From: CAYQDF01 sp964416175 | GTDB lineage: Bacteria; Chloroflexota; Anaerolineae; Anaerolineales; UBA4823 | Direction: 5' to 3' | NCBI GenBank assembly: GCA_964416175.1 | Contig: CAYQDF010000062.1 | Span: forward strand, 1-17,751 | DNA length: 17,751 nucleotides | Shown here: piece after piece, positions 7,491 to 15,680 of the stretch | How the letters are laid out: each line of letters starts with the position of its first letter | How positions within the stretch are numbered: the stretch's first letter is position 1 | The notes under the pieces: generated by a model | Told to the model about the DNA's origin: nothing | Seen by the model: only the letters and a program-made list of their open reading frames with translations | Database searches by the model: none | Program-made: the position numbers and the translations under genes

Positions 7491-7510
7491 GTGGGGGATT
7501 TAGCCGCCAC
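7491..7510 (+). terminator. Possible terminator of the relA-moeA-VKOR-DUF1540 unit
   Basis: Seven bases, GTGGGGG (7491-7497), pair with CCGCCAC (7504-7510) across a 6-base loop, with one G-G mismatch. The hairpin starts 17 bases after the last stop codon of the plus-strand run and is followed after six bases by a short T run (TTT, 7518-7520). The T run is short and distant, so efficiency is doubtful. Confidence 0.35.
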
Positions 7511-7580
7511 ATCACCCTTTAAAGATCAGAGAAACAGGTAATCGATAGCAATTCATAAACCAAGGCAGGAGGTGTATCCC

Positions 7581-8858
7581 CTAATCGCCGGCGGTGATTG
7601 CCATGTTGCCTAATGCTGACCAGGAAGCCAGAAACTGGTTGCGGCTGATCGTGTAGTAATTTGCACCGTTCAAATAAGTGACAGTATCCGCAGTAAAGCC
7701 GGTGACGATTACGGTGTGTTCATATCGAGCAACTATCGTCAGCAATCCGTCACTCGGTAGATAATAGATCGGGATCCCATTTGTCAAAGGATTTGATCCG
7801 ACGATCCACACAATAACCGGTCTGTCAGCAGCGACTTCCGCGCGCAGACTGTCCCAAGTCAGAGGCTTGTGGGCTGTTGCGGCGAGACCGTATTGACGCA
7901 GCAGGCTTGCAACAGGTTCAGCGTGTATGCCGTAAGGGTTGGGAGGGATCTGTCCCCAGGCTCCGTAAACGTTGCCCACAAATCCTTTATCCGGGTTGTC
8001 TGACTCTGGCAGCTGGTAGAAAAAATCCAGCTCGCCGATTTTCACGCCGAAATAGTTTGCCCAATCGACGGCCGAGCGAGATTCGCAGTCCAGGGGTAAA
8101 GCCTGTCCCTGTCCTGTAAGGCCGGGGATCAGGTGGGCTTCCGGGAGGACGGGCGGCTCTGGAGGAGGGGGCTGGGGAATTTGCACGTCGGTCAAGGTTG
8201 CCGTGAGGCACCATTGATTCAGTTTTCCTGAGTCTCCAGCGGCATTGTCAGAGATCTTAAGGTTCCAGTTACCGGCGACAGGTTCGGTGGCGAATGTCCC
8301 GAGGGGTTCGTCGGGCAGGAAGATGCCCGCGATAGCCGCTGGCGATGGAGAACATTCTCTTCTCGCATTTAATGACAGATCATCATCGAAAATTGCCTTA
8401 ATATCGTTTTCTCCGCAACCTTCTGGAGATCCTGGCGGTCCGGGACGTTCGAGTAGATTGATCGATTTACCAGTTTCGAGATGGGCAAGGCTTATTACCA
8501 AATCTCCAATCCAGTTATGGGATACGTCCAATCGAACTTCCAGATCGTATAGATAACGGGGATCGCTGAATCCAATAGTGCTCGTCACCCCGGAAGGACT
8601 GTTATCGGGAATCGCAGGCGAATCGGCGCTGCAGATCATAAGTTTCGGCATCACTGGAGGCGGGGGAGGCGGTGAAACCGTTTTGAACAGGATGAGTGGC
8701 AGACGGATAGAATTCGACTGATCGGATGAGGTCGTTTCTGGGGAGTCCTCTATGGGTATCGCTGATGAAGCTTCAGCTTTTGTAAAAAAAGGGAAAACGG
8801 CCATCGTTGAAAATACTAAAGCTGCAATTGTGATCTGATAGACGTTAACTTTGTTCAT
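7581..8858 (-). CDS. Secreted proprotein-convertase P-domain / C39-like cysteine peptidase
   Basis: An exported protein of 425 residues. A signal peptide (about 1-30, with hydrophobic core ITIAALVFSTMAVFPFF) precedes a proline linker (62-69). A P-domain follows (about 75-222; typical phrases are SHNWIGDLVISLAH, PVAGNWNLKISD and GDSGKLNQWCL). After a second proline linker (227-238) comes a papain-like C39_2-type domain (about 250-425). The probable catalytic residues are Cys258 in LPLDCESRSAVDW and His381 in YEHTVIVTGF, with Asn397 or a nearby acidic residue as the third. The domain probably cleaves peptides outside the cytoplasm; P-domains usually stabilise a protease or bind partners. The start at 8858 is chosen for the signal peptide. 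In-frame GTG codons at 8936 and 8915 are alternatives with better purine-rich upstream sequence. Confidence 0.85.
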   Translation of the reverse strand: MNKVNVYQITIAALVFSTMAVFPFFTKAEASSAIPIEDSPETTSSDQSNSIRLPLILFKTVSPPPPPPVMPKLMICSADSPAIPDNSPSGVTSTIGFSDPRYLYDLEVRLDVSHNWIGDLVISLAHLETGKSINLLERPGPPGSPEGCGENDIKAIFDDDLSLNARRECSPSPAAIAGIFLPDEPLGTFATEPVAGNWNLKISDNAAGDSGKLNQWCLTATLTDVQIPQPPPPEPPVLPEAHLIPGLTGQGQALPLDCESRSAVDWANYFGVKIGELDFFYQLPESDNPDKGFVGNVYGAWGQIPPNPYGIHAEPVASLLRQYGLAATAHKPLTWDSLRAEVAADRPVIVWIVGSNPLTNGIPIYYLPSDGLLTIVARYEHTVIVTGFTADTVTYLNGANYYTISRNQFLASWSALGNMAITAGD

Positions 8859-9006
8859 CTCATTATCATGGTGGTCGAATTGAACCGCATCCCGGTGCCA
8901 AGCACACCAGCGCACGAGATGAAAGCTCCCTTCCACAGCTCCTTTTTATCGTGAGAACGTTCGGTAGGGGAGTTTCCGAATGCTCTCTGTTGTACTTCAA
9001 ACGCGA

Positions 9007-9489
9007 TCAGTACACCGGCGGGTTTGGAATAATCACGAACCAGGTATAGTAGACGATGATCCCGACCAGGATCGTGAGGATATAAAGGCCGTAAGCCGTC
9101 CGCATGAACAATTTGTAGTTGTTAAATCGCAGCGCTCTTGGGACGAGCCTGTTACCCCTCAAAACCACAAACAACCCGAAAGGCAGGGCAACCGCGCCGA
9201 GGATTGCATGAAGAATGGTGATCGCGTAGAATAATCCTGCGCGCGGGCCTCCAGTGTCCCGGATTACAAAATCACGGAAAGGCAAGATCATCAACCATAA
9301 TACCAGGATGGCATTCAGTGAAGCTGCTGCTGTCTGTACCCAACGGTGGGCTTCGAACTTCTTCTTCCGCGCCAGGACGAACCCGATCGTGAATATTATC
9401 CCGATCATGACCATCAAGAGCAAGGTCACGTCAGCAGCGAAATTCGCGTGAGTGCCGAGAAATCCTGGGAGGTGCAGGATCTCCACCAT
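9007..9489 (-). CDS. DUF420 family membrane protein (YozB/CtaM-like)
   Basis: 160 residues with four hydrophobic segments (about 18-40, 54-72, 87-110 and 128-152). Three histidines lie at or near membrane ends (His14, His48 in FEAHRW, His94 in TILHAILG). This matches DUF420; some members (CtaM) help mature heme-copper oxidases, so heme or quinone handling is a reasonable guess but not shown here. AGGTGG lies 7 bases before the ATG, supporting the start. The gene stands between the protease gene and a long palindrome, all on the same strand as the hyp genes, but a 186-base gap separates it from hypE, so it need not belong to that operon. Confidence 0.8.
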   Translation of the reverse strand: MVEILHLPGFLGTHANFAADVTLLLMVMIGIIFTIGFVLARKKKFEAHRWVQTAAASLNAILVLWLMILPFRDFVIRDTGGPRAGLFYAITILHAILGAVALPFGLFVVLRGNRLVPRALRFNNYKLFMRTAYGLYILTILVGIIVYYTWFVIIPNPPVY

Positions 9490-9520
9490 GGATAAACCAC
9501 CTTTTATTTCTTAGAGGACC

Positions 9521-9617
9521 GTGAGTACGGGATAAGAGTTTTCTGTTGTCGATTGGGGCGGCGCAGCCGCCCAGATCGACAACAAAAGCCCTCATTTTCC
9601 CCTTATCCCGAACTGAC
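9521..9617. repeat. Long imperfect palindrome (nested inverted repeats)
   Basis: Three nested pairings are visible. The outer arms 9521-9536 and 9602-9617 match in 14 of 16 pairs around one mismatched base, including perfect CGGGATAAG/CTTATCCCG. Middle arms GTTGTCGAT (9545-9553) and ATCGACAAC (9575-9583) are perfect. Inner arms 9556-9562 and 9566-9572 (GGGCGGC type) close a 3-base loop. The T run lies on the 5' side and the A run on the 3' side in both directions, the wrong order for an intrinsic terminator. It fills the gap between hypE and the DUF420 gene. It could be a palindromic repeat element, an RNA processing hairpin or a factor-dependent terminator. Confidence 0.75.
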
Positions 9618-9675
9618 GTTAGATGATGTTACTCTTATTTTATCCGCGCCGGTAATAATGGACAAGGAGGCGAAT

Positions 9676-10761
9676 TCAGCATATCCGAGGCAACATTTCC
9701 CCGGAAAGCATGTCAACCACCCTCGTAGTTCCGAGAGCTGTTTTCAGGAGAACTTTCCCTGGAGGACCATTGACGACTTCTCCGATGATGGCTGCGTTAC
9801 GACCGAATGGATTTTTTCGCATCGCATTCAGGACTTCGTCTGCGCAGTCCTTGGAGACGAAGGCAATTAATTTTCCTTCATTCGCGATGTACAATGGATC
9901 AAACCCCAGGATCTCGCAGGCTGCCAAAACTGGCTGTTGGACAGGTATGGTATCTTCATACAACTTGACTGCTACCTGGGACTGAATAGCGATTTCATTA
10001 AGCGCTGTCGCGAGTCCTCCCCGGGTGGGATCGCGCAATACATGGACGCCTTTCCTGCCTTTTGTCCTTTCCCCTTGCAGCATGTCCGCGACGAGACCGC
10101 TTAAAGGTGCGACATCACTCTGAATGTTTGCTTCAAAACCAAGGTCCCCGCGCGCGCTCAGAACAGCAATGCCATGGTCTCCAATCGTCCCGGATAAGAT
10201 GACGATATCTCCTGGTTGGGCATTTCGACCGTGGATCGCCACTCCCTCCGGTATTCTCCCGATCCCGGTGGTGGAGATGAAGATCTCATCCACTTTTCCT
10301 TTTTCGACGACTTTCGTATCTCCAGCAACGATCAGGATTCCAGCTTCCTCGGCTGCCACTCGCATTGAGTTAACGATTCGATTTAGACGTGCAATGTCAA
10401 GACCTTCTTCCAGGATGAAACTGGCTGTCAGGCAGATCGGTACAGCTCCCATCATGGCTAAATCATTCACTGTCCCGCATATCGCCAGGCGACCGATGTC
10501 ACCCCCCGGAAATTCGATCGGACTGACCACGTGTGCATCTGTGCTGATGGCAAGCTTCAATCCGCTGTCCAGTTCGAGGACACCAGCGTCATCCCCGGCG
10601 CGGAGGATCGGATTGTCAAATGGAGGGAAGAAGGTGGCTTCGATCAAATCCCTGCTCATCTTCCCACCACTGCCGTGACCAAGAACAATGCGGGAATTGT
10701 GAACCAAAGGAACCGGGCAGATCAAACCGTCGAATTCCAAGGTTTCCTTTTCGTCGGTCAT
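9676..10761 (-). CDS. hypE: Hydrogenase maturation protein HypE (carbamoyl dehydratase)
   Basis: HypE receives a carbamoyl group from HypF on its C-terminal cysteine and dehydrates it with ATP to a thiocyanate, the source of the cyanide ligands of NiFe hydrogenase. The 361-residue protein has the PurM-like fold signatures LGHGSGGKM, AGDDAGVL, CGTVNDLAMMGA, AGDTKVV and LRDPTRGGLATALNE. It ends in the diagnostic PRIC, so the acceptor Cys is the last residue. The ATG at 10761 overlaps the hypD stop as ATGA, with GGTGAGG 5 bases upstream; a longer upstream in-frame reading inside hypD is not needed. An extra stretch, FDGLICPVPL, precedes the usual start of the family. It is the last gene of the hyp operon. 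Confidence 0.97.
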   Translation of the reverse strand: MTDEKETLEFDGLICPVPLVHNSRIVLGHGSGGKMSRDLIEATFFPPFDNPILRAGDDAGVLELDSGLKLAISTDAHVVSPIEFPGGDIGRLAICGTVNDLAMMGAVPICLTASFILEEGLDIARLNRIVNSMRVAAEEAGILIVAGDTKVVEKGKVDEIFISTTGIGRIPEGVAIHGRNAQPGDIVILSGTIGDHGIAVLSARGDLGFEANIQSDVAPLSGLVADMLQGERTKGRKGVHVLRDPTRGGLATALNEIAIQSQVAVKLYEDTIPVQQPVLAACEILGFDPLYIANEGKLIAFVSKDCADEVLNAMRKNPFGRNAAIIGEVVNGPPGKVLLKTALGTTRVVDMLSGEMLPRIC

Positions 10762-11852
10762 CTTTGCCTCACCGGTTCGTATTTGTAATACGCTGCGCAG
10801 GCCCCCTCGGAAGAGACCATTGTCGCGCCGAGTGGATTCTGAGGAGTGCAGGTCCTGGCGAAGGCTGGACAATCGAAAGGTTTTCTTAATCCCTGGAGGA
10901 TTTCACCGGCGATACAAATCGGAGCTTCTTCGGATTTAATTTGGTCTATCGGAAAACGGAATTCCGCGTCGAGTTCCCTGAATTCAGGGCGCAGACGCCA
11001 GCCGCTTTGTGGGATCATCCCAATCCCTCTCCATTTCCGATCGCAGGTTGTGAACACGAGTTTGATGACCTCTTGAGCAGGCCGATTGCCCTCGTAGGTA
11101 ACTGCTCTTGCATATGCGTTCGCAACCTCCACCTTCCCTCTCTCCAGGTTTTGTATTGTGATCAACATTCCCTGCAAGATATCCAAAGGTTCGAAACCAG
11201 TAACCGTGATTGGGACGCCATATTTCTCTGCTATCGGAGGATATTCCCAGTAACCCATAACCGCGCAGACATGACCGGCAGCCAGAAATCCCTGAACACG
11301 GTTACGTGCTGAGCCCAGGATTGCTTCCATGGCAGGGGGGACGCAGACCTGAGAGACCAGGACACTGAAATTGCGCAGCCCTCTGGCTTTTGCCTGTAGA
11401 ACGCTCATTGCGTTCGCCGGGGCAGTCGTTTCAAATCCGATTGCAAAAAAGACAACCTCGCGATCCGGATTTTCCTCCGCGATTTTTATCGCGTCCAGGG
11501 GGGAATACACAACCCGCACGTCCCCGCCCTCCGAACGGACCTGGAACAGATCCTTCCCAGAGCCTGGGACTCTCAGCATGTCGCCGTAAGAAGTAAAAAT
11601 AACCTCGGGACGTGCGGCGATTGCCAGGGCTTTGTCGATAAGTTCGAGGGAAGTGACGCAGACAGGACAGCCGGGTCCGTGGACCAGTTCGATCTCAGCC
11701 GGAAGAATCTGATCGAGGCCATATCGCATGATCGCATGCGTTTGCCCACCACAGATTTCCATCAGGGTCCAGTTTCTGGTCACCGTACGCTTTATTTCAT
11801 CAATGACGCGGTGGACCAGTTCCGCGTTTCTGTATTCAGTCAAGAATTTCAT
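10758..11852 (-). CDS. hypD: Hydrogenase maturation protein HypD (iron-sulfur scaffold)
   Basis: HypD holds a [4Fe-4S] cluster and, with HypC, assembles the Fe(CN)2CO unit of NiFe hydrogenase. The 364-residue product shows the conserved MEICGGQTHA (Cys34), GPGCPVC (Cys62, Cys65), GFETTAPANA and AGHVCAVMGYWEY. The C-terminal cluster ligands are spread over ICIAGE, CPAFARTC and EGACAAYYKY. The ATG at 11852 starts inside hypC, overlapping its end by 17 bases. ATG 11864 is an alternative that adds four residues. The end overlaps the hypE start by four bases. All expected cysteines are present. Confidence 0.97.
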   Translation of the reverse strand: MKFLTEYRNAELVHRVIDEIKRTVTRNWTLMEICGGQTHAIMRYGLDQILPAEIELVHGPGCPVCVTSLELIDKALAIAARPEVIFTSYGDMLRVPGSGKDLFQVRSEGGDVRVVYSPLDAIKIAEENPDREVVFFAIGFETTAPANAMSVLQAKARGLRNFSVLVSQVCVPPAMEAILGSARNRVQGFLAAGHVCAVMGYWEYPPIAEKYGVPITVTGFEPLDILQGMLITIQNLERGKVEVANAYARAVTYEGNRPAQEVIKLVFTTCDRKWRGIGMIPQSGWRLRPEFRELDAEFRFPIDQIKSEEAPICIAGEILQGLRKPFDCPAFARTCTPQNPLGATMVSSEGACAAYYKYEPVRQR

Positions 11853-12093
11853 TTTCAGGCTCATCCCCAAGTTCTGCAATCTCCCGCACAAAGGTGAGAG
11901 TTTCGGCAGCTTCGGCTTCACTTAATAGGCTTATGGCAAACCCAACATGGATCAATGTGTAATCTCCAACCTCCGCTTCTGGCACATACTGCAGACAGGC
12001 CTCGCGAATCACGCCGCCAAAATCGATCTCTCCCATCTGTAATCCGTTTTTCTCGTAGATTTTCACGATTCTTCCTGGAATACCCAAGCACAT
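11836..12093 (-). CDS. hypC: Hydrogenase maturation chaperone HypC/HybG
   Basis: A small chaperone of 85 residues that carries the Fe(CN)2CO group with HypD and delivers it to the hydrogenase large-subunit precursor. The family needs cysteine right after the removed initiator Met, and the start at 12093 gives exactly MCLGIPGRIV. GGAGG lies 5 bases before it, while the in-frame ATG four codons upstream would bury that Cys. The conserved His49 (TLIHVGFAIS) is present. The strong ribosome binding site after the 42-base gap from hypF suggests high output. The last codons are shared with hypD in another frame. Confidence 0.96.
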   Translation of the reverse strand: MCLGIPGRIVKIYEKNGLQMGEIDFGGVIREACLQYVPEAEVGDYTLIHVGFAISLLSEAEAAETLTFVREIAELGDEPENEILD

Positions 12094-12135
12094 TTCAGCC
12101 TCCAAATAATCATTCAGATCGATAGGGCGTTCTCT

Positions 12136-14604
12136 TCATTTGACCCGATGCGCTGCGACCGCGGCCTGACCCAGCGCAAGTCCGCCATCATTGCTGGGGA
12201 CCTGTCGATGTGTATAAACTCTGAAACCACGTTCTTCTAAGAAGGGTACTATCCTGGTCAAAAGCAAGGCATTCTGCCAGACACCTCCGCTCAGGAAGAC
12301 GTCCTGCACGCCGTATTTTGTGCGGATCGTTTCGCATGTCTCCGCGATCAGATTGACGACGGTATTGTGGAACTTCCCTGCAATCACCTTCTGACCAAGG
12401 CCAGCCTTGAGGTCAGCTACTATTTCCTTGAACATCGGGGCAGGATCTATCATGTGAAAACTTTCATCACCTGACTTTCTGGGGAGTTGTGTGGAGATTT
12501 CGAAGGAATAACTCGAAGTTACATTACGATCAGCTTCGGCCTCCAGTTCGATAGCGGCCTGAGCCTCATAGTTGGCTGTGTGGCGTACCCCAATGAGGGA
12601 GGCGACTGCGTCAAATAACCGGCCGGCGCTGGATGTCAACGGCGAATTAATTCGAAGGGTTAGTTGGTTATGGAGGACCTCCAGAAGATCGATATCAAGG
12701 GACCCTCCTGGCTTTCTCTGCCTGGCAAATTTCACCGGTGGGAGATCCTCATCCCAACTGATGCCGGAATGCGCCAGCCAGACGAGGGCCATACGCCAGG
12801 GCTCTTTGATCGCCTTCTCGCCTCCCAACAGGGGCGTGTAAACCAGGTGTGCAACTCGTTTGTAGTCCCGATAATTTGCGAGCAGGAATTCGCCCCCCCA
12901 AACCATCCCGTCGTCACCATAGCCTGTTCCATCGAAAGCTACACCCAAGACATAATCATCACGCAGGTAATTATTGTCGGCCAGGCAGGCTGCAACGTGT
13001 GCGTGGTGATGTTGCACGCCAATCGCCGGGATCCGTTCGGACGCTGCCCGGTCTAAAGCATAACGGGCGGCAAGATAATTTGGGTGGAGGTCATAAGCCA
13101 GGGTTTCAGGTGCAGCGTTGAAGAGACTTTCAAAGTGTCTGATCCCATCTTCGAATGCCTTTAGAGTCTCGAAATTCTCAAGGTCACCGATGTGGTGGCT
13201 CAGGAAAGCGTAGTTTCCGCGGGTCAGGCAGAAGACGTTCTTGAGCTCCCCGCCGACCGCCAGGATCGTGGGGTATTGACCCGTAAGAAGAATTGGGTAA
13301 GGTACGTACCCGCGTGACCGCCGGATTGGCATCCAGAAGAGTGGTTCACTTACCTTTTTGAACTCATTCCGGGAAAGTCCCGTGGTGATTGAGGCAATTT
13401 CAGGTCTTGGAGAACGTCTCTCGGTATTGTAAACCCTGACGACCGAATCATCGCAGCGGGTTCTGATCGGTCTGTCGTGCATCAAAAAAGCATCCGCGAT
13501 GCATGATAGCCTCTCGACAGCCTCCGCATTATCTTTCGCGATGGGTTCTTCGCTCAGATTCCCACTTGTCATTACAAGGATTAATGGTTTTTCTGAATAA
13601 CATGATTTGGAGTGACCATGGAGTTGCCCCCAATCGAAGAACAAAAGATGATGGAGCGGTGTATACGGCAGCATCACACCCAGCGTATCCTGCCCCGGGG
13701 CGACCACGGGATCGACAATTGAATCGGATTTTCGCCTCAAAATGACGATCGGGCGTTCTTTTGAAAGTAATAATTTTCGCTCATCTTCGTTGACAAAGCA
13801 TTGATTGAACACTTCATCCATGCCCGCCATCATGATCGCGAAGGGTTTATCAACACGGAGCTTCCTGGACCGCAGCGTAGAGACAGCCTCCTGGTTAGTT
13901 GCGTCACACGCCAGGTGGAATCCGCCCAGGCCTTTAATAGTGATAATTTTGCCCATTCTTAACAGCTGTACGGCAAGAGCTATCGCCTGCCGGGGATCAT
14001 TTTCCGCAACTTCCCCTGCAAGCCAGACGTGCGGTCCGCAGACGGGACAGGCAACCGGCTGGGCGTGAAACCGACGATTAGTGGGATCGTTGTATTCTTC
14101 CAGGCAGTCGGAGCACATTTCGAATCCAGCCATTGTGGTATTGGGTCGATCATACGGGATCCCCTCGATGATTGTAAATCGCGGGCCGCAATTCGTGCAA
14201 TTTATGAACGGGTAAAGGAATCGGCGGTCGTCTGGATCGAACAGTTCCCGTAAACAATCATCGCACACACTCACATCTGGCGAGACCGGCTGAAAGGCGT
14301 CATCGATTTCAGCAGAGTGATGGATTTCGAACTCGTGAAATCCATTATTCGCTTTTTCCGTGACTTCCATGCTGTCAATCCGCGCCAGGGGAGGGGATTC
14401 AGTTTGCAGGGCATGGATGAATGAACAAAGTCTGGATAATTCTCCATCTACCTCGATTTCCACACCAGCCGAGGTGTTCCGTACCCAGCCTTTCAATCCA
14501 TAAAATTTAGCCAGGTTGTAGACGAAGGGCCGGAACCCGACCCCTTGCACGATGCCTTTAATGATGATGCGAGCGCCGCCAAGCCCGATGAGTTCAAAAT
14601 CCAT
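12136..14604 (-). CDS. hypF: Hydrogenase maturation carbamoyltransferase HypF
   Basis: HypF turns carbamoyl phosphate and ATP into a carbamoyl-adenylate and moves the carbamoyl group to HypE. The 822 residues carry an acylphosphatase domain (about 10-98; VQGVGFRPFV with Arg25, and Asn43) and two zinc fingers (Cys114/117/136/139 and Cys164/167/186/189). A YrdC-like domain follows (from about 205; KGLGGFHLACDA), then a Kae1-like C-terminal domain with QHHHAHVAACLADN and GVAFDGTGYGDDG. Size and domain order are those of full-length HypF. The ATG at 14604 overlaps the hypB stop by one base (TGATG), so translation is probably coupled. An in-frame start at 14658 would only extend it inside hypB. 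Confidence 0.97.
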   Translation of the reverse strand: MDFELIGLGGARIIIKGIVQGVGFRPFVYNLAKFYGLKGWVRNTSAGVEIEVDGELSRLCSFIHALQTESPPLARIDSMEVTEKANNGFHEFEIHHSAEIDDAFQPVSPDVSVCDDCLRELFDPDDRRFLYPFINCTNCGPRFTIIEGIPYDRPNTTMAGFEMCSDCLEEYNDPTNRRFHAQPVACPVCGPHVWLAGEVAENDPRQAIALAVQLLRMGKIITIKGLGGFHLACDATNQEAVSTLRSRKLRVDKPFAIMMAGMDEVFNQCFVNEDERKLLLSKERPIVILRRKSDSIVDPVVAPGQDTLGVMLPYTPLHHLLFFDWGQLHGHSKSCYSEKPLILVMTSGNLSEEPIAKDNAEAVERLSCIADAFLMHDRPIRTRCDDSVVRVYNTERRSPRPEIASITTGLSRNEFKKVSEPLFWMPIRRSRGYVPYPILLTGQYPTILAVGGELKNVFCLTRGNYAFLSHHIGDLENFETLKAFEDGIRHFESLFNAAPETLAYDLHPNYLAARYALDRAASERIPAIGVQHHHAHVAACLADNNYLRDDYVLGVAFDGTGYGDDGMVWGGEFLLANYRDYKRVAHLVYTPLLGGEKAIKEPWRMALVWLAHSGISWDEDLPPVKFARQRKPGGSLDIDLLEVLHNQLTLRINSPLTSSAGRLFDAVASLIGVRHTANYEAQAAIELEAEADRNVTSSYSFEISTQLPRKSGDESFHMIDPAPMFKEIVADLKAGLGQKVIAGKFHNTVVNLIAETCETIRTKYGVQDVFLSGGVWQNALLLTRIVPFLEERGFRVYTHRQVPSNDGGLALGQAAVAAHRVK

Positions 14605-15275
14605 CAGTTTGCTGGCGCTTTCCGCAGGTTGATCTCTGAAATAAGCCACGCTGTCCATTGGTCGAAACCTTGCCCTGTCCGGCAGGATAATTCAAAAGTC
14701 CGCAGGCCGGGGTTGAGGATTTCTACACCACGTTTAAAGTAATCGAGATCGAAATCTATATAAGGCAGCAGGTCGATTTTATTTATTACAAGCGCATTCA
14801 CACCGCGATACATTCCGGGGTATTTATAGGGTTTGTCATCCCCTTCCGGGATGGATGCAACCAGCACGCTTTTGTGCGTGCCCAGCTGAAAGCTGGCAGG
14901 ACAAATGAGGTTACCGACATTCTCTATGATCAGTAAATCCACCAGGTTCAGGTCTATTCGCGCCAGAGCTTCGCGCACCATCTGTGCATTTAAATGGCAT
15001 TCACCGCCGGTGTTAATCTGGTGTGCGATCGCACCAGCTTTTGCTGCCCTTTGAGCGTCCAGATCGGTGGCAATATCACCGTCGATGACTGCGATGGCGA
15101 ATTGGCCTATCAGGTGATCGATCGTATTTTCGATCAATGAAGTCTTTCCTGCCCCCGGTGAAGCCATTAGATTAATGGCGAACACTTTGGCGCCATCAAG
15201 AATTGAGCGGTTTTCAAGTGCGAGCCTGTCATTGGCATCCAGGATTTTCTCCGCAATCTCGATTCGTCGTTCCAT
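14604..15275 (-). CDS. hypB: Hydrogenase nickel incorporation GTPase HypB
   Basis: HypB is the SIMIBI-class GTPase that acts with HypA to put nickel into the hydrogenase large subunit. In 223 residues it shows the P loop ASPGAGKTS (38-46), DGDIATDLDAQRA, metal-site residues Cys93-His94 in GGECHLNA and Cys125 in GNLICPA, and the base-recognition NKID (165-168). It lacks both the N-terminal CxxCGC motif and the His-rich stretch that store nickel in some relatives, so it is the short form. The ATG follows directly after the hypA stop with no base between, and the end overlaps hypF by one base. Confidence 0.97.
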   Translation of the reverse strand: MERRIEIAEKILDANDRLALENRSILDGAKVFAINLMASPGAGKTSLIENTIDHLIGQFAIAVIDGDIATDLDAQRAAKAGAIAHQINTGGECHLNAQMVREALARIDLNLVDLLIIENVGNLICPASFQLGTHKSVLVASIPEGDDKPYKYPGMYRGVNALVINKIDLLPYIDFDLDYFKRGVEILNPGLRTFELSCRTGQGFDQWTAWLISEINLRKAPAN

Positions 15276-15620
15276 TTATGTCTCCACTTCGATCGCCTCG
15301 AAGTAAAATTCATTTCCGGAGATAAATTCCACTTGGTAGCTCTTACAGGCTGTACAGGAAAAGTCATCTCCGGAGAGTGGATATTGATGCCCGCAATTCT
15401 TACATTTCAATTGTGCTCCGATTCGCTTGAAATGCAATCTTGCTCCTTCAGCCAGGGTGCCTTTGGCAATGATGTCCCAATAAAATTGAATTGAATCATC
15501 GATAATCGAAGACAATTCACCAATTACCAGGTGCAGGTCGGTGATCTTCCTTGCTCCGGCTCGTTCACCGTGCCGGAGAGCAATTTCGAGGATGTTCTCG
15601 GCAACCGCCAGTTCATGCAT
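15276..15620 (-). CDS. hypA: Hydrogenase nickel metallochaperone HypA
   Basis: HypA binds nickel through its N-terminus and passes it to the hydrogenase together with HypB. The 114-residue protein starts MHELAVAENI, so the nickel ligand His2 is correctly placed. This decides the start at 15620 against an in-frame ATG 20 codons upstream, which would displace it. The structural zinc site is intact: Cys73/Cys76 (CKNCG) and Cys89/Cys92 (CTAC). It is the first gene of the hypABFCDE run. A CRP-like dyad and an extended -10 lie directly upstream. Confidence 0.97.
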   Translation of the reverse strand: MHELAVAENILEIALRHGERAGARKITDLHLVIGELSSIIDDSIQFYWDIIAKGTLAEGARLHFKRIGAQLKCKNCGHQYPLSGDDFSCTACKSYQVEFISGNEFYFEAIEVET

Positions 15621-15636
15621 TTCTATTGCCGAGAAT

Positions 15637-15645
15637 AAGATACCA
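15637..15645 (-). promoter_or_regulatory. Putative extended -10 promoter of the hyp operon
   Basis: On the minus strand TGGTATCTT gives an extended -10 whose hexamer (TATCTT) ends at 15637. Transcription would start near 15630, about ten bases before hypA. There is no recognisable -35 box (ACCGGG is at that place), which fits a promoter that needs an activator. The match is inferred from pattern and spacing only. Confidence 0.4.
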
Positions 15646-15666
15646 TAAATGGTCGGATGCCCGGTA

Positions 15667-15680
15667 GTGAAATATGTCAC
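15667..15680. promoter_or_regulatory. CRP/FNR-type dyad GTGA-N6-TCAC upstream of hypA
   Basis: GTGA (15667-15670) and TCAC (15677-15680) are separated by six bases. This is the core of the CRP consensus TGTGA-N6-TCACA; the outermost base of each half-site does not match. Its centre lies about 43 bases before the predicted transcription start, close to the -41.5 position of class II activator sites. A CRP/FNR-family regulator binding here is an inference. The neighbouring cyclic-nucleotide-domain protein has no DNA-binding domain and is not a candidate by itself. Confidence 0.4.

Noticed and set aside
9545..9583. GC-rich hairpin considered as an intrinsic terminator of the hyp operon.
   Set aside because: The stem is strong, but no T run follows it in either direction; T's precede and A's follow. 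It is reported as a palindrome instead.
9553..9870. Plus-strand open frame running from the palindrome into hypE.
   Set aside because: It is half inside the inverted repeat and half antisense to hypE, with no domain and no ribosome binding site.
10124..10678. Open frame of about 180 codons on the plus strand opposite hypE.
   Set aside because: Composition is typical of an antisense shadow (many Ser, Pro, Arg), with no recognisable domain, and hypE in the same place is certain.
15621..15680. Upstream extension of hypA by 20 codons to an ATG at 15680.
   Set aside because: HypA needs Met-His-Glu at its N-terminus for nickel binding, which the start at 15620 provides; the extension also covers the promoter.
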